Shown: positions 1-6,677 of the stretch, piece after piece
How positions within the stretch are numbered: the stretch's first letter is position 1
Layout of the letters: each line of letters begins with the position of its first letter
Assembly (NCBI GenBank): GCA_943372585.1
Contig: CALRZF020000163.1
Span: 1-8,297, forward strand
Direction: 5' to 3'
DNA from: RAM1 sp943372585
Lineage (GTDB): Bacteria > Pseudomonadota > Gammaproteobacteria > Burkholderiales > Burkholderiaceae_C
DNA: 8,297 nt
The notes under the pieces: generated by a model
The model's input: the letters and a program-made list of their open reading frames with translations, nothing else
The model's database searches: none
Told to the model about the DNA's origin: nothing
Position numbers and translations under genes: made by a program

Positions 1-1480
1 TGCAGCCAAGGCCATTGCACAGGCGCGCGGCGTGCCGTGCCTTGCGGGCTATTACGGCAGCGACCAGTCGGACGGGCGGCTTGCGGACGAGGCGCAGCGC
101 GTTGGCCTGCCGCTGATGGTCAAAGCCGCAGCGGGCGGCGGTGGCCGCGGCATGCGGCTGGTGACCGACATGGCGCAGCTGGCTGCCGCCGTGCACAGTG
201 CGCGCAGTGAAGCCCTGTCGGCCTTTGGCAACGGCGAATTGCTGCTGGAGCGCGCGCTTCTGAACCCGCGCCACGTGGAGGTGCAGGTGTTTGCCGACGC
301 GCAGGGCCACTGCATCCATCTGGGCGAGCGCGACTGTTCGGTGCAGCGGCGCCATCAGAAGATCATTGAGGAAACGCCCAGCCCCGCGGTGGATGCCACG
401 CTGCGTGAACGCATGGGCCGCTGCGCGGTGGAGCTGGCGCAGGCGGCGGGCTATGTGGGCGCGGGCACAGTGGAGTTTCTGGTGGAGGGTGCGGACTTCT
501 ACCTGATGGAGATGAACACCCGCTTGCAGGTAGAGCACCCGGTGACCGAGATGGTCACGGGCCTGGACCTGGTGGAATGGCAGATCCGGGTGGCACGCGG
601 CGAGCCCTTGCCGCTGACCCAGGACGCGGTGACCTTCAACGGCCATGCCATTGAGGTGCGACTGTGTGCGGAAGACGAAGACTTCACGCCACATGCCGGT
701 GTGGTGCAACAGTTCCGTGCGCCCGGCGGCATCCGCTTTGACCATGCGCTGTTTGACGGCTTGCAGGTGCCCCCTTACTACGACTCCATGCTGGGCAAGC
801 TCATTGCCCATGCGCCCACCCGCGGTGAAGCGATCGCGCAGCTGGCCAGCGCGCTGGACCGGCTGCAACTGCTGGGCCTGCCGACCAACCGGGCCTTCCT
901 GGCGGCATGCCTGCGCCACGAGACTTTTGCAGCCGGGCAGGCATTGATTCCTTTCCTGGTGCAGCAGGCCGATGCGATCCGTGCGGGGCTGAAGCGCGAT
1001 GAGCGGGCCGTGCGCGATGCAGCGGCACGCCCGGTGATCTACCCGGTCACGGTTTCCACCCTGGCGTGCCCCTTCACACGGCCGGCGCGCCTGCGCCACC
1101 GCGGCGAGGTGTTTGACCTGGCTGCGGCAGGTGTATCGGCTGTACACACGGCCGCCGTGCAGATGGATGGCAATCGCTGGCATGTGCAGTGCGGCGGCAC
1201 CGACCTTTTCATGGACGACGTGTCGTTCGACCCGCCCGCAGGCGCAGGTGGCGGCGGCGGCGGCAACGAGCTGCGCGCCCCTTTCAACGGCAAGGTGGTG
1301 GCCGTGCCGGTACAGCTGGGTGCCACGGTGGCGCAGGGCGACGTGCTGGTGGTGGTCGAGTCCATGAAGCTGGAGCATTTATTGGCCGCGTCGCGCGCAG
1401 GCGTTGTGCGCGAGGTCAACGTGGTGCCGGGCCAGCAGGCAATGACAGGGCAGGTACTGGTCGTGCTTGAGCCCCTCTGA
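1..1480 (+). CDS. Biotin-dependent acyl-CoA carboxylase alpha subunit (biotin carboxylase + biotin carrier), 5' partial
   Basis: This subunit carboxylates its own biotin with ATP and bicarbonate, then passes CO2 to a carboxyltransferase partner acting on an acyl-CoA in the cytosol. The frame is open from base 2, so the start lies off the left edge; about 110-120 residues (the N-terminal biotin carboxylase fold) are missing, judged from family length. Visible signatures in order are the ATP-grasp glycine loop KAAAGGGGRGMR, ERDCSVQRRHQK, MEMNTRLQVEHPVTE and the IEVRLCAED segment. A variable middle region, a six-glycine linker (codons 1247-1264) and a C-terminal biotinyl domain follow; the biotin-accepting lysine is in ESMKLEH (codon 1367-1369). 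The layout matches methylcrotonyl-, geranyl- and propionyl-CoA carboxylase alpha chains, and I cannot choose among them. No carboxyltransferase beta gene is visible; it may lie upstream. First gene of the four-gene + strand run. Confidence 0.95.
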   Translation, partial: AAKAIAQARGVPCLAGYYGSDQSDGRLADEAQRVGLPLMVKAAAGGGGRGMRLVTDMAQLAAAVHSARSEALSAFGNGELLLERALLNPRHVEVQVFADAQGHCIHLGERDCSVQRRHQKIIEETPSPAVDATLRERMGRCAVELAQAAGYVGAGTVEFLVEGADFYLMEMNTRLQVEHPVTEMVTGLDLVEWQIRVARGEPLPLTQDAVTFNGHAIEVRLCAEDEDFTPHAGVVQQFRAPGGIRFDHALFDGLQVPPYYDSMLGKLIAHAPTRGEAIAQLASALDRLQLLGLPTNRAFLAACLRHETFAAGQALIPFLVQQADAIRAGLKRDERAVRDAAARPVIYPVTVSTLACPFTRPARLRHRGEVFDLAAAGVSAVHTAAVQMDGNRWHVQCGGTDLFMDDVSFDPPAGAGGGGGGNELRAPFNGKVVAVPVQLGATVAQGDVLVVVESMKLEHLLAASRAGVVREVNVVPGQQAMTGQVLVVLEPL

Positions 1481-1496
1481 GAACCCATCTTCAATC

Positions 1497-1501
1497 AAGG
1501 A
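1497..1501 (+). promoter_or_regulatory. Ribosome binding site of the amidohydrolase gene
   Basis: AAGGA lies 8 nt before the ATG at 1510, inside the 29-nt gap after the carboxylase stop codon. It supports that ATG as the start and leaves little room for a separate promoter, which fits co-transcription with the upstream gene. Confidence 0.6.
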
Positions 1502-1509
1502 CATTTCCC

Positions 1510-2472
1510 ATGCTCCGTTTCCTGCCCCATGCTGCGCTTGCGCTGCTGGCCGCATTTGCGGCAACCGCGCACGCGCAGGACGACCGTGAAGCCCGGCGCA
1601 AGTTGGCCATGGAAGTACCCATTGCCGACATGCACATGCACCTGCACATGATGTTGACGCCGGACGACCTGCAGGCGCGCATGGACCGCAACAACGTGCG
1701 TTGGGGTGGCGGCGTGGGGCCCATCATGCCCGGCGTATCGGCCGACCGGTTCATCCAGCTGCTGGGCCAGCGGTACGTACCCGCCGGCGCACAGCCGGAG
1801 CTCATGGCCATCTACACCCGCGGCGGCACGGCCGAAATGGTGGATCCGCAAAGTGCGTCTTTCCAGGGCCTGGTGGGCGGCCTTCAACAAGCCTTTGAGG
1901 ACAAGAAAATCCAGGGGATTGGCGAGCTGATCCTGAACAACCGCAACAGCCATCCGTCGCCCCCATTCCGGCGCAAAGTGCCGATTGACGCGCCGACCTT
2001 CAAGGCGCTGTTTGCGCTGGCACAAAAGCACGGCGGGTTTGTACAGATCCACATGGAAGACGACAACGACAGCATCGATGGACTTGAAAGCCTGCTCAAG
2101 CAGCACGCGGGCGTGCCGGTCGTGCTGTCGCACTGCATGGCGCGCGCCAATGCAAGATCGGCGCGCGCGCTGCTGCGCAGGAACGCGAATCTTTACTGTG
2201 AACTCTCCGCTCGTTCGTCGGCCCTGCTGGTGGCGCCGTTCCTCCACCAGTACCGCATTCACGACGCAGAGCGTGCCGATCCGTCCTGGGTGGCCCTGAT
2301 GGAAGAAATGCCCGACCGCTTCATGCTGGGCAGCGACGACACCGGGTTTGGCGTGTCGTACGACACCATCATTTCAACCATGCGCACGGGCCTGTTGCCG
2401 CACCTGAGCGAGGCCACGATGAAGAAGGTGGCCTACGAGAACGCCCAGCGGGTGTTCAAGCTGGCGCCATGA
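1510..2472 (+). CDS. Exported amidohydrolase-superfamily metal-dependent hydrolase
   Basis: A 320-residue protein with a Sec-type signal peptide: a hydrophobic stretch at residues 8-20 and a likely cleavage after AHA at residue 22, so it should act in the periplasm. The mature part shows the metal-binding plan of the amidohydrolase TIM barrel. There is an HxH pair at His42/His44 (with an extra His46), an IGEL segment at 137-140, His181 in VQIHMED, His208 in VLSHC and Asp276 in LGSDD. The C-terminal YENAQRVFKL resembles the usual end of amidohydrolase_2-like proteins. The family hydrolyses or decarboxylates varied cyclic and ester or amide substrates; the reaction here is unknown. The stop codon overlaps the next ATG by 4 nt (ATGA), so the two genes are probably translationally coupled. 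An exported enzyme within an otherwise cytosolic acyl-CoA operon is unusual; it could release the acid that the pathway consumes, but that is only inference. Confidence 0.85.
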   Translation: MLRFLPHAALALLAAFAATAHAQDDREARRKLAMEVPIADMHMHLHMMLTPDDLQARMDRNNVRWGGGVGPIMPGVSADRFIQLLGQRYVPAGAQPELMAIYTRGGTAEMVDPQSASFQGLVGGLQQAFEDKKIQGIGELILNNRNSHPSPPFRRKVPIDAPTFKALFALAQKHGGFVQIHMEDDNDSIDGLESLLKQHAGVPVVLSHCMARANARSARALLRRNANLYCELSARSSALLVAPFLHQYRIHDAERADPSWVALMEEMPDRFMLGSDDTGFGVSYDTIISTMRTGLLPHLSEATMKKVAYENAQRVFKLAP

Positions 2473-3626
2473 CCCCCGCAGAGCTGGCGCAGGACGCCGC
2501 CGCGCTGTACGACACGGCACAACGCTTTGCGCAAAAAGAAATCGCGCCCTTCATCAATGCGTGGGACGAGGCTGAAACCTTCCCGCGCGCGCTGTACGCC
2601 AGCGCCGCGCAGGCAGGCCTGCTGGGCTTGGGCTACCCCGAGCCGCTGGGTGGCACACCCGCGCCGTACGCATTGCGCAATGCTGTGTCCGTTGCGCTGG
2701 CGCGCTACAGCGGCAGCGGCGGTGTGCTGGCCAGCCTGTTCTCGCACAACATCGGCTTGCCACCTGTGCTGCGCCATGGCGCGGTGGCACTGCAGCAGCA
2801 GGTCATCCCGACCGTGCTGCGCGGCGAACAGATCGCCGCACTGGCCATCACCGAGCCGGGCGGCGGGTCCGACGTGGCCAGCCTGCGCACCACGGCGCGA
2901 CTTGACGGCGACGCATGGGTGATCAACGGCGAGAAGGTGTTCATCACCTCCGGCATGCGCGCGGACTGGATCACGGTGGCTGTCCGCACGGGTGACGCGG
3001 GCGCCAAGGGGGCCGGCGGTATCTCCATGATCGTGGTGCCGGGCAACGCGCCAGGCCTGCACCGCACGGCGCTGAAAAAGATGGGCTGGTGGTGCTCCGA
3101 CACCGCGCACCTGCGCTTTGACAACGTGCGTGTGCCCGCCGGGAACCTGCTGGGCGAGGAGGGCGCGGGCTTTCGCATCATCATGACCAACTTCAATGGC
3201 GAGCGGCTGGCCATGTCGGCCATGGCGCTGGGCTTTGCGCAGGCGTGCTACGACGAGGCGCTGGACTGGGCGCGCCAGCGCAAGACCTTTGGCGCGGCGC
3301 TGGTGGAGCGCCAGGTGATCCGCCACAAGCTGGTGGACATGCAGATGCGCATTGCGTCCACCCAGGCCTGGCTGGACGCCGTGACGGCGCGCGCGGATGG
3401 CGGTGATGAAGGCCCTGAATGGGTCGCCCAGGTCTGCATGCTCAAGAACCACTCTACCCAGGCGATGCAGTTCTGCGCCGACCAGGCTGTGCAGATCCTG
3501 GGCGCCATGGGCTTCATGCGCGGCACGCGCAGCGAGCGCATTTACCGCGAGGTGAAGGTCATGATGATCGGTGGCGGCGCGGAAGAAATCATGAAGGAGC
3601 TGGCCGCACGCCAGCTCGGACTGTAA
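2469..3626 (+). CDS. Acyl-CoA dehydrogenase (isovaleryl/long-chain type active site)
   Basis: A 385-residue FAD enzyme of normal family length that should oxidise an acyl-CoA to its trans-2-enoyl-CoA and hand electrons to electron-transfer flavoprotein. Signatures are the flavin/substrate segment ALAITEPGGGSDVASL (124-139), WVINGEKVFITSG (150-162), ARQRKTFG (268-275) and a C-terminal IGGGAEEIMKELAARQLGL. The C-terminal position holding the catalytic Glu of medium-chain enzymes (Tyr-Glu-Gly) is glycine here (about Gly369). Glu245 sits directly before Arg246 in NGERLAM, which is where isovaleryl-CoA and long-chain dehydrogenases carry their base. The enzyme is therefore probably active, with a preference for branched or longer acyl chains; substrate not determinable. 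The ATG overlaps the upstream stop (ATGA) and no strong Shine-Dalgarno precedes it, suggesting translational coupling. A thioesterase gene follows after 8 nt. Confidence 0.95.
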   Translation: MTPAELAQDAAALYDTAQRFAQKEIAPFINAWDEAETFPRALYASAAQAGLLGLGYPEPLGGTPAPYALRNAVSVALARYSGSGGVLASLFSHNIGLPPVLRHGAVALQQQVIPTVLRGEQIAALAITEPGGGSDVASLRTTARLDGDAWVINGEKVFITSGMRADWITVAVRTGDAGAKGAGGISMIVVPGNAPGLHRTALKKMGWWCSDTAHLRFDNVRVPAGNLLGEEGAGFRIIMTNFNGERLAMSAMALGFAQACYDEALDWARQRKTFGAALVERQVIRHKLVDMQMRIASTQAWLDAVTARADGGDEGPEWVAQVCMLKNHSTQAMQFCADQAVQILGAMGFMRGTRSERIYREVKVMMIGGGAEEIMKELAARQLGL

Positions 3627-3629
3627 GGA
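3625..3629 (+). promoter_or_regulatory. Ribosome binding site that fixes the thioesterase start
   Basis: AAGGA overlaps the dehydrogenase stop codon (TAA, 3624-3626) and lies 5 nt before the ATG at 3635. It decides between this start and an in-frame upstream ATG at 3419 that would overlap the dehydrogenase by about 200 nt and add residues with no family resemblance. Confidence 0.7.
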
Positions 3630-3634
3630 CACCC

Positions 3635-4117
3635 ATGCCCAAAACCGCCTTGATACCCGGTGAGTTCGAACCCGAGTTCATCCAGGGACTGACCAGCATT
3701 TTTGAGGACAAGATCGTCTTCAACCAGGTGCTGGGTTTGAAGGTCACCAGCGTCAAACCCGACCGTGTGACCGGCCGCATCGTGATGCGCCATGAACTGG
3801 TGGGCCACTACAGCCACAACCGTGTGCACGGCGGTGTGATCAGCGCCACGCTGGACGCCATGGGCGGCCTGGCGTGCATGGCCGCCATCGGCGCGCGCCA
3901 CATGGACGAGCCGCCTGCGCAGCGCCTGCAACGCTTCAGCAAACTGGGCACCATCGACCTGCGCATCGACTACCTGCGCCCCGGCATCAGCGAACACTTT
4001 GACCTGCACGCCGAGGTGATGCGCCTGGGCTCGCGGGTGGCCAGTACGCGCATGGAGTTTCGTGGGGCGGACGGTAAATTGCTGTCTACCGGAGCAGGCG
4101 CCTATATCGTTTCTTGA
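3635..4117 (+). CDS. YigI-family hot-dog acyl-CoA thioesterase
   Basis: A 160-residue cytosolic hot-dog fold protein expected to hydrolyse medium- or long-chain acyl-CoA to free acid and CoA. The active-site helix is visible as VHGGVISATLDAMGG (His65-Gly66-Gly67, with Asp74 one turn or two later). It is followed by LGTIDLRIDYLRPG (104-117), which closely resembles the corresponding stretch of Escherichia coli YigI as I remember it (GTIDLRVDYLRPG). Length also matches that family (about 155 residues). PaaI-type thioesterases are the nearest alternative and share the HGG motif. The gene begins 8 nt after the dehydrogenase and is the last of the run, ending 6 nt before a strong hairpin. In this setting it may relieve trapped CoA esters or recycle CoA when the acyl-CoA pathway stalls; that role is inferred. 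Confidence 0.88.
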   Translation: MPKTALIPGEFEPEFIQGLTSIFEDKIVFNQVLGLKVTSVKPDRVTGRIVMRHELVGHYSHNRVHGGVISATLDAMGGLACMAAIGARHMDEPPAQRLQRFSKLGTIDLRIDYLRPGISEHFDLHAEVMRLGSRVASTRMEFRGADGKLLSTGAGAYIVS

Positions 4118-4123
4118 AACGTA

Positions 4124-4145
4124 AAAGCCGCCCGAAGGCGGCTTT
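4124..4145. terminator. Bidirectional rho-independent terminator between convergent genes
   Basis: A perfect 9-bp stem (AAAGCCGCC / GGCGGCTTT) closes a CGAA loop, which reads TTCG on the - strand. The A and T ends form the tail on either strand, so it can stop transcription both of the thioesterase operon (stop at 4117) and of the - strand binding protein gene (stop at 4167). The T run is short (TTTCATT), so efficiency is uncertain. Confidence 0.85.
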
Positions 4146-4166
4146 CATTGGACAGCGCAGCGCGGC

Positions 4167-5333
4167 TTACTTCACGTAATCCGACACCACCTTCCACTTG
4201 CCGTCCGTGATCTGCGACATGCGCGAGGTTTCGTTGCCCAGACGCTTCTTGGGGCCGAAGGTGGCTTCGGGGCTGCCGAAGATGTCCTTGGGAACCACCA
4301 TGGTGTCCATGGCCTTGATGAAGCTGTCGGTCGTGAGGTTGTTGCCGGCCTTGCGGGCGGCGGCGGCGAACGAGTCGATCGCGTTGTAGCCATAGACCGA
4401 GAACACCGTGGGGTCTTCGTTGAACTTGGTCTTGTACTTGTTGGCCCAGAAGCGGATGGGCTGGTCGGCCTCATCCAGGTACGGGTGCTGCGACGTGTGC
4501 GTGGCATACAGGCCGTTCATGGCAGGGCCGCCCAGCTTGTGGATCAGGTCGGTGTACGCGGCGCTGGAGCCCAGGAAGGTCGGGCTGTAGCCCAGCTTGC
4601 GGGCGGTGCCGATCGCGCCGATCGTTTCGCGGATGATGGTGCCCAGCACCACGAAGTCGCAGCCCGAGGCCTGCATCTTCTGTACCTGCGAGCTGAAGTC
4701 GGTGGCGCCGCGCTTGTAGCTTGTCTTTTCTGCCAGGGTCATGCCGGCGGCTTTCAGGCCGTCTTCGGCGCCGCGCATCACCTCCAGGCCGAACTCGTCG
4801 TCCTGGTACATGGTGCAGATTTTCTTGGCGCCCTTTTCCTTGGCCAGCTTGGGCGTCACGGTGCGCATCTGGTCGTAATAGGTGGCGGCAAACGAATACT
4901 TCAGCCGGTGAAAGGGCTCGTACATTTCGCGCGCGGCCGTTACGGGGAAGAAGTTGATCACGTTCTTTTCAAACTGCACCGGCATGGCGGCCAGGTTCTG
5001 CGCCGTGCCGATGTGGCCGATCATGGCGAAGATCTTGTCCTGGTTGACCAGCTTCTGCGCGGCCAGCACGGCCTTCTTGGGGTCGTAGGCGGAGTCTTCC
5101 ACATACAGCTTGAGCTTGCGGCCGTTCACGCCGCCCTGCTCGTTGATTTCGTCCACGCGCAGCATCATGCCCAGGCGCACCTGCTTGCCGAAGCCGGCGA
5201 TGGGGCCTGACAAGTCCTGGATGGAGCCGATGGTGATTTCGGTCTTGCTCACGCCCTGGTTCGAGTTCTGCGCCAGGGCCATGCCGGAGGCCCCGGCCAG
5301 CGCGGCGACCGCCGCAAAGGTTGTCAATTTCAT
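4167..5333 (-). CDS. ABC transporter periplasmic binding protein, branched-chain amino acid (LivK-like) class, copy 1
   Basis: A 388-residue type I periplasmic binding protein (Peripla_BP_6/LivK-like) that should capture a small organic ligand for an ABC importer. A signal peptide precedes a likely cleavage in MALA-QN after residue 21; there is no lipobox cysteine, so the mature protein should be soluble in the periplasm. The mature protein opens with GVSKTEITIGSIQDLSGP, the usual first strand and ligand-binding turn of this class. The start was placed at 5333 because AAGGAGA lies 6 nt upstream and the signal peptide begins there; an in-frame ATG 15 codons earlier would add a charged extension. 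By eye it is about two-thirds identical to the gene at 5419-6651 but ends right after WKVVSDYVK. No permease or ATPase gene is in view. Ligand unknown: relatives bind branched amino acids, amides, aromatic or other carboxylic acids. Confidence 0.93.
   Translation of the reverse strand: MKLTTFAAVAALAGASGMALAQNSNQGVSKTEITIGSIQDLSGPIAGFGKQVRLGMMLRVDEINEQGGVNGRKLKLYVEDSAYDPKKAVLAAQKLVNQDKIFAMIGHIGTAQNLAAMPVQFEKNVINFFPVTAAREMYEPFHRLKYSFAATYYDQMRTVTPKLAKEKGAKKICTMYQDDEFGLEVMRGAEDGLKAAGMTLAEKTSYKRGATDFSSQVQKMQASGCDFVVLGTIIRETIGAIGTARKLGYSPTFLGSSAAYTDLIHKLGGPAMNGLYATHTSQHPYLDEADQPIRFWANKYKTKFNEDPTVFSVYGYNAIDSFAAAARKAGNNLTTDSFIKAMDTMVVPKDIFGSPEATFGPKKRLGNETSRMSQITDGKWKVVSDYVK
4409..4449. repeat. 41-nt exact direct repeat, copy in binding protein 1
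   Basis: This stretch is identical, base for base, to 5730-5770 and encodes the shared WANKYKTKFNEDP region. It is the longest exact match I found between the two paralogous genes. Both copies sit at the same reading phase relative to their starts. Confidence 0.85.
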
Positions 5334-5339
5334 TCTCTG

Positions 5340-5346
5340 TCTCCTT
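5340..5346 (-). promoter_or_regulatory. Ribosome binding site that fixes the start of binding protein 1
   Basis: On the - strand AAGGAGA stands 6 nt before the ATG at 5333, a near-ideal Shine-Dalgarno sequence. It selects this ATG over the in-frame ATG at 5378. Confidence 0.8.
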
Positions 5347-5364
5347 GTAGATCGGACATATTGC

Positions 5365-5387
5365 CGGGCAAGTGGCATTCTTGCCCG
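5365..5387 (-). promoter_or_regulatory. Hairpin in the gap between the two binding protein genes
   Basis: An 8-bp perfect inverted repeat (CGGGCAAG / CTTGCCCG) with a 7-nt loop lies in the 85-nt gap between the genes. No T run follows on the - strand, so it does not look like a full terminator. It could be an mRNA stabiliser, a weak attenuator setting the ratio of the two proteins, or an operator. It partly overlaps the longer, rejected reading of the downstream gene. Function is inference. Confidence 0.4.
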
Positions 5388-5418
5388 TTGGCCTTGGGTG
5401 TCAAGCTGGCGTATTCAC

Positions 5419-6651
5419 TTAGTCCTGAAAGAATTCGGACTCGATGACGAACTTGCCGTCCTTCTTCATCACCGCCTTCAGGCCCGAAAACGCCACATAG
5501 TCCGACACCACCTTCCAGCGCCCATCCTGGATCTGCGACAGGCGCGAAAACTGGTTGCCCAGCCGCTTGGTCGGTGAAAAGGTCAGCTCGGCCGTGCCGA
5601 ACATGTCGCGCGGGAAGGTCATGGCGTCCATGGTCTTGATGAAACTGTCGGTGGTCAGGGCCGGGCCTGTCTTGAACGCCACCTTCATGAAGTTCTCCAT
5701 GGCGCCGTAGCCATAGACCGAGAACACGCTGGGGTCTTCGTTGAACTTGGTCTTGTACTTGTTGGCCCAGTGGCGCACCTGTTGGGTGGCGTCGTCCAGG
5801 TAGGGGTGCTGCGATGTCATGGTGGCAAACAGGCCGTCGGTCAGCTTGCCGCCCAGCTTGGGGATCAGGTCGGTATACACCGCGCTGGAGCCCACAAACA
5901 CGGGGTTGAAGCCGGTCTTGCGGGCTTCGGCCATGGCGCCCACCGTCTCGCGGATGATGGTGCCCAGCACCACCATTTCGCAGCCCGCGGCCTTCATGCG
6001 CGCCACCTGCGATGAAAAGTCGGTGGCGCCACGCTTGTAGCTGGTCTTCTCGGCAAACGGCACGCCGATCACCTTCAGCCCGGCCTCGGCGCCGCGCAGC
6101 ACTTCGAGGCCAAAGTCGTCGTCCTGGTAAATGATGCAGGGCTTCTTGATGCCACGTTCCTTGGCCAGCCGGGGGGCGGCAATGCGCATCTGGTCGAAGT
6201 AGGTGGCCGCGCTGGAATACTTCAGCCGGTGCGGCGGCTCGTACATCTCGCGCGCAGCGGTGATGGGCAGAAAGTTGATGACACCCTTTTCAAACTGCAC
6301 CGGCATGGCCGCCATGTTGTGGGCGGTGCCCAGGTGGCCCACCACGGCAAAGATGCCGTTGTCCTGCGTCACCATCTTCTGCGCGCCCAGCACCGCCTTG
6401 CGCGGGTCGTAGCCATGGTCTTCCACCAGCAGACGTATCTTGCGGCCGTGCACGCCGCCCAGCTCGTTGGCTTCGTCCACGCGCATCTGCATGCCGTTGC
6501 GGATCTGCTTGCCGTAGCCGGCCAGCGGGCCCGACAGGTCCTGCAGCGTGCCCAGGGTGATCTCGGTCTTGCTGACGCCGATATTGGTTTGTGCCGATGC
6601 GGCGCCGGCGCCCAGTGCCAGCAACGCGAACAGTGCGAGTCTGATGTTCAT
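5419..6651 (-). CDS. ABC transporter periplasmic binding protein, branched-chain amino acid (LivK-like) class, copy 2
   Basis: A 410-residue type I periplasmic binding protein, paralogous to the gene that follows it on the - strand. The signal peptide is residues 1-20 (cleavage ASA-QT) and no lipobox cysteine is present. Shared blocks with its neighbour include GVSKTEIT, QDLSGP, AAMPVQFEK, AAREMYEP, AEKTSYKRGATDFSSQV, VVLGTIIRET and WANKYKTKFNEDP. It carries a 24-residue C-terminal tail (AFSGLKAV...EFFQD) after the DYV where the neighbour ends one residue later, and one extra residue near QDNGIF. GGAGA lies 6 nt before the ATG. The 85-nt gap to the next gene allows co-transcription. A terminator-like hairpin separates it from the ligase, so its promoter may lie between about 6652 and 6747. 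The ligand cannot be assigned; the pair probably feeds a Liv-type permease encoded elsewhere. Confidence 0.94.
   Translation of the reverse strand: MNIRLALFALLALGAGAASAQTNIGVSKTEITLGTLQDLSGPLAGYGKQIRNGMQMRVDEANELGGVHGRKIRLLVEDHGYDPRKAVLGAQKMVTQDNGIFAVVGHLGTAHNMAAMPVQFEKGVINFLPITAAREMYEPPHRLKYSSAATYFDQMRIAAPRLAKERGIKKPCIIYQDDDFGLEVLRGAEAGLKVIGVPFAEKTSYKRGATDFSSQVARMKAAGCEMVVLGTIIRETVGAMAEARKTGFNPVFVGSSAVYTDLIPKLGGKLTDGLFATMTSQHPYLDDATQQVRHWANKYKTKFNEDPSVFSVYGYGAMENFMKVAFKTGPALTTDSFIKTMDAMTFPRDMFGTAELTFSPTKRLGNQFSRLSQIQDGRWKVVSDYVAFSGLKAVMKKDGKFVIESEFFQD
5730..5770. repeat. 41-nt exact direct repeat, copy in binding protein 2
   Basis: Identical to 4409-4449, about 1.3 kb apart and in the same orientation. 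Recombination between the copies would leave one in-frame chimeric gene: the start of copy 2 joined to the end of copy 1. Confidence 0.85.
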
Positions 6652-6657
6652 GTGATG

Positions 6658-6662
6658 TCTCC
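6658..6662 (-). promoter_or_regulatory. Ribosome binding site of binding protein 2
   Basis: GGAGA on the - strand, 6 nt before the ATG at 6651. It supports that start, which also begins a well-formed signal peptide. Confidence 0.65.
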
Positions 6663-6677
6663 GTTCTTGTAGTGAAA

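Noticed and set aside
1495..2262. A 255-codon open frame on the - strand opposite the amidohydrolase
   Set aside because: It has no family signature, while the + strand protein has a signal peptide and metal-ligand motifs.
3541..3590. Loss of the catalytic glutamate in the dehydrogenase, suggesting a dead enzyme
   Set aside because: Glu245 occupies the alternative catalytic position used by isovaleryl- and long-chain dehydrogenases, so activity is expected.
2433..3632. A 399-codon open frame on the - strand opposite the acyl-CoA dehydrogenase
   Set aside because: The composition is typical of an antisense shadow, there is no plausible ribosome binding site or motif, and the + strand holds a full-length dehydrogenase.
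3419..3634. A longer N-terminus for the thioesterase starting at 3419
   Set aside because: It would overlap the dehydrogenase by about 200 nt, lacks a good ribosome binding site, and adds residues unlike the family; the ATG at 3635 has AAGGA at the right distance.
4485..5210. A + strand open frame opposite binding protein 1, with a similar one at 6229-6672 opposite binding protein 2
   Set aside because: Both are antisense shadows; their resemblance to each other follows from the paralogy of the genes on the other strand.
5334..5378. A 15-residue N-terminal extension of binding protein 1
   Set aside because: It would put several arginines ahead of a normal signal peptide and bury the excellent AAGGAGA site inside the coding region.
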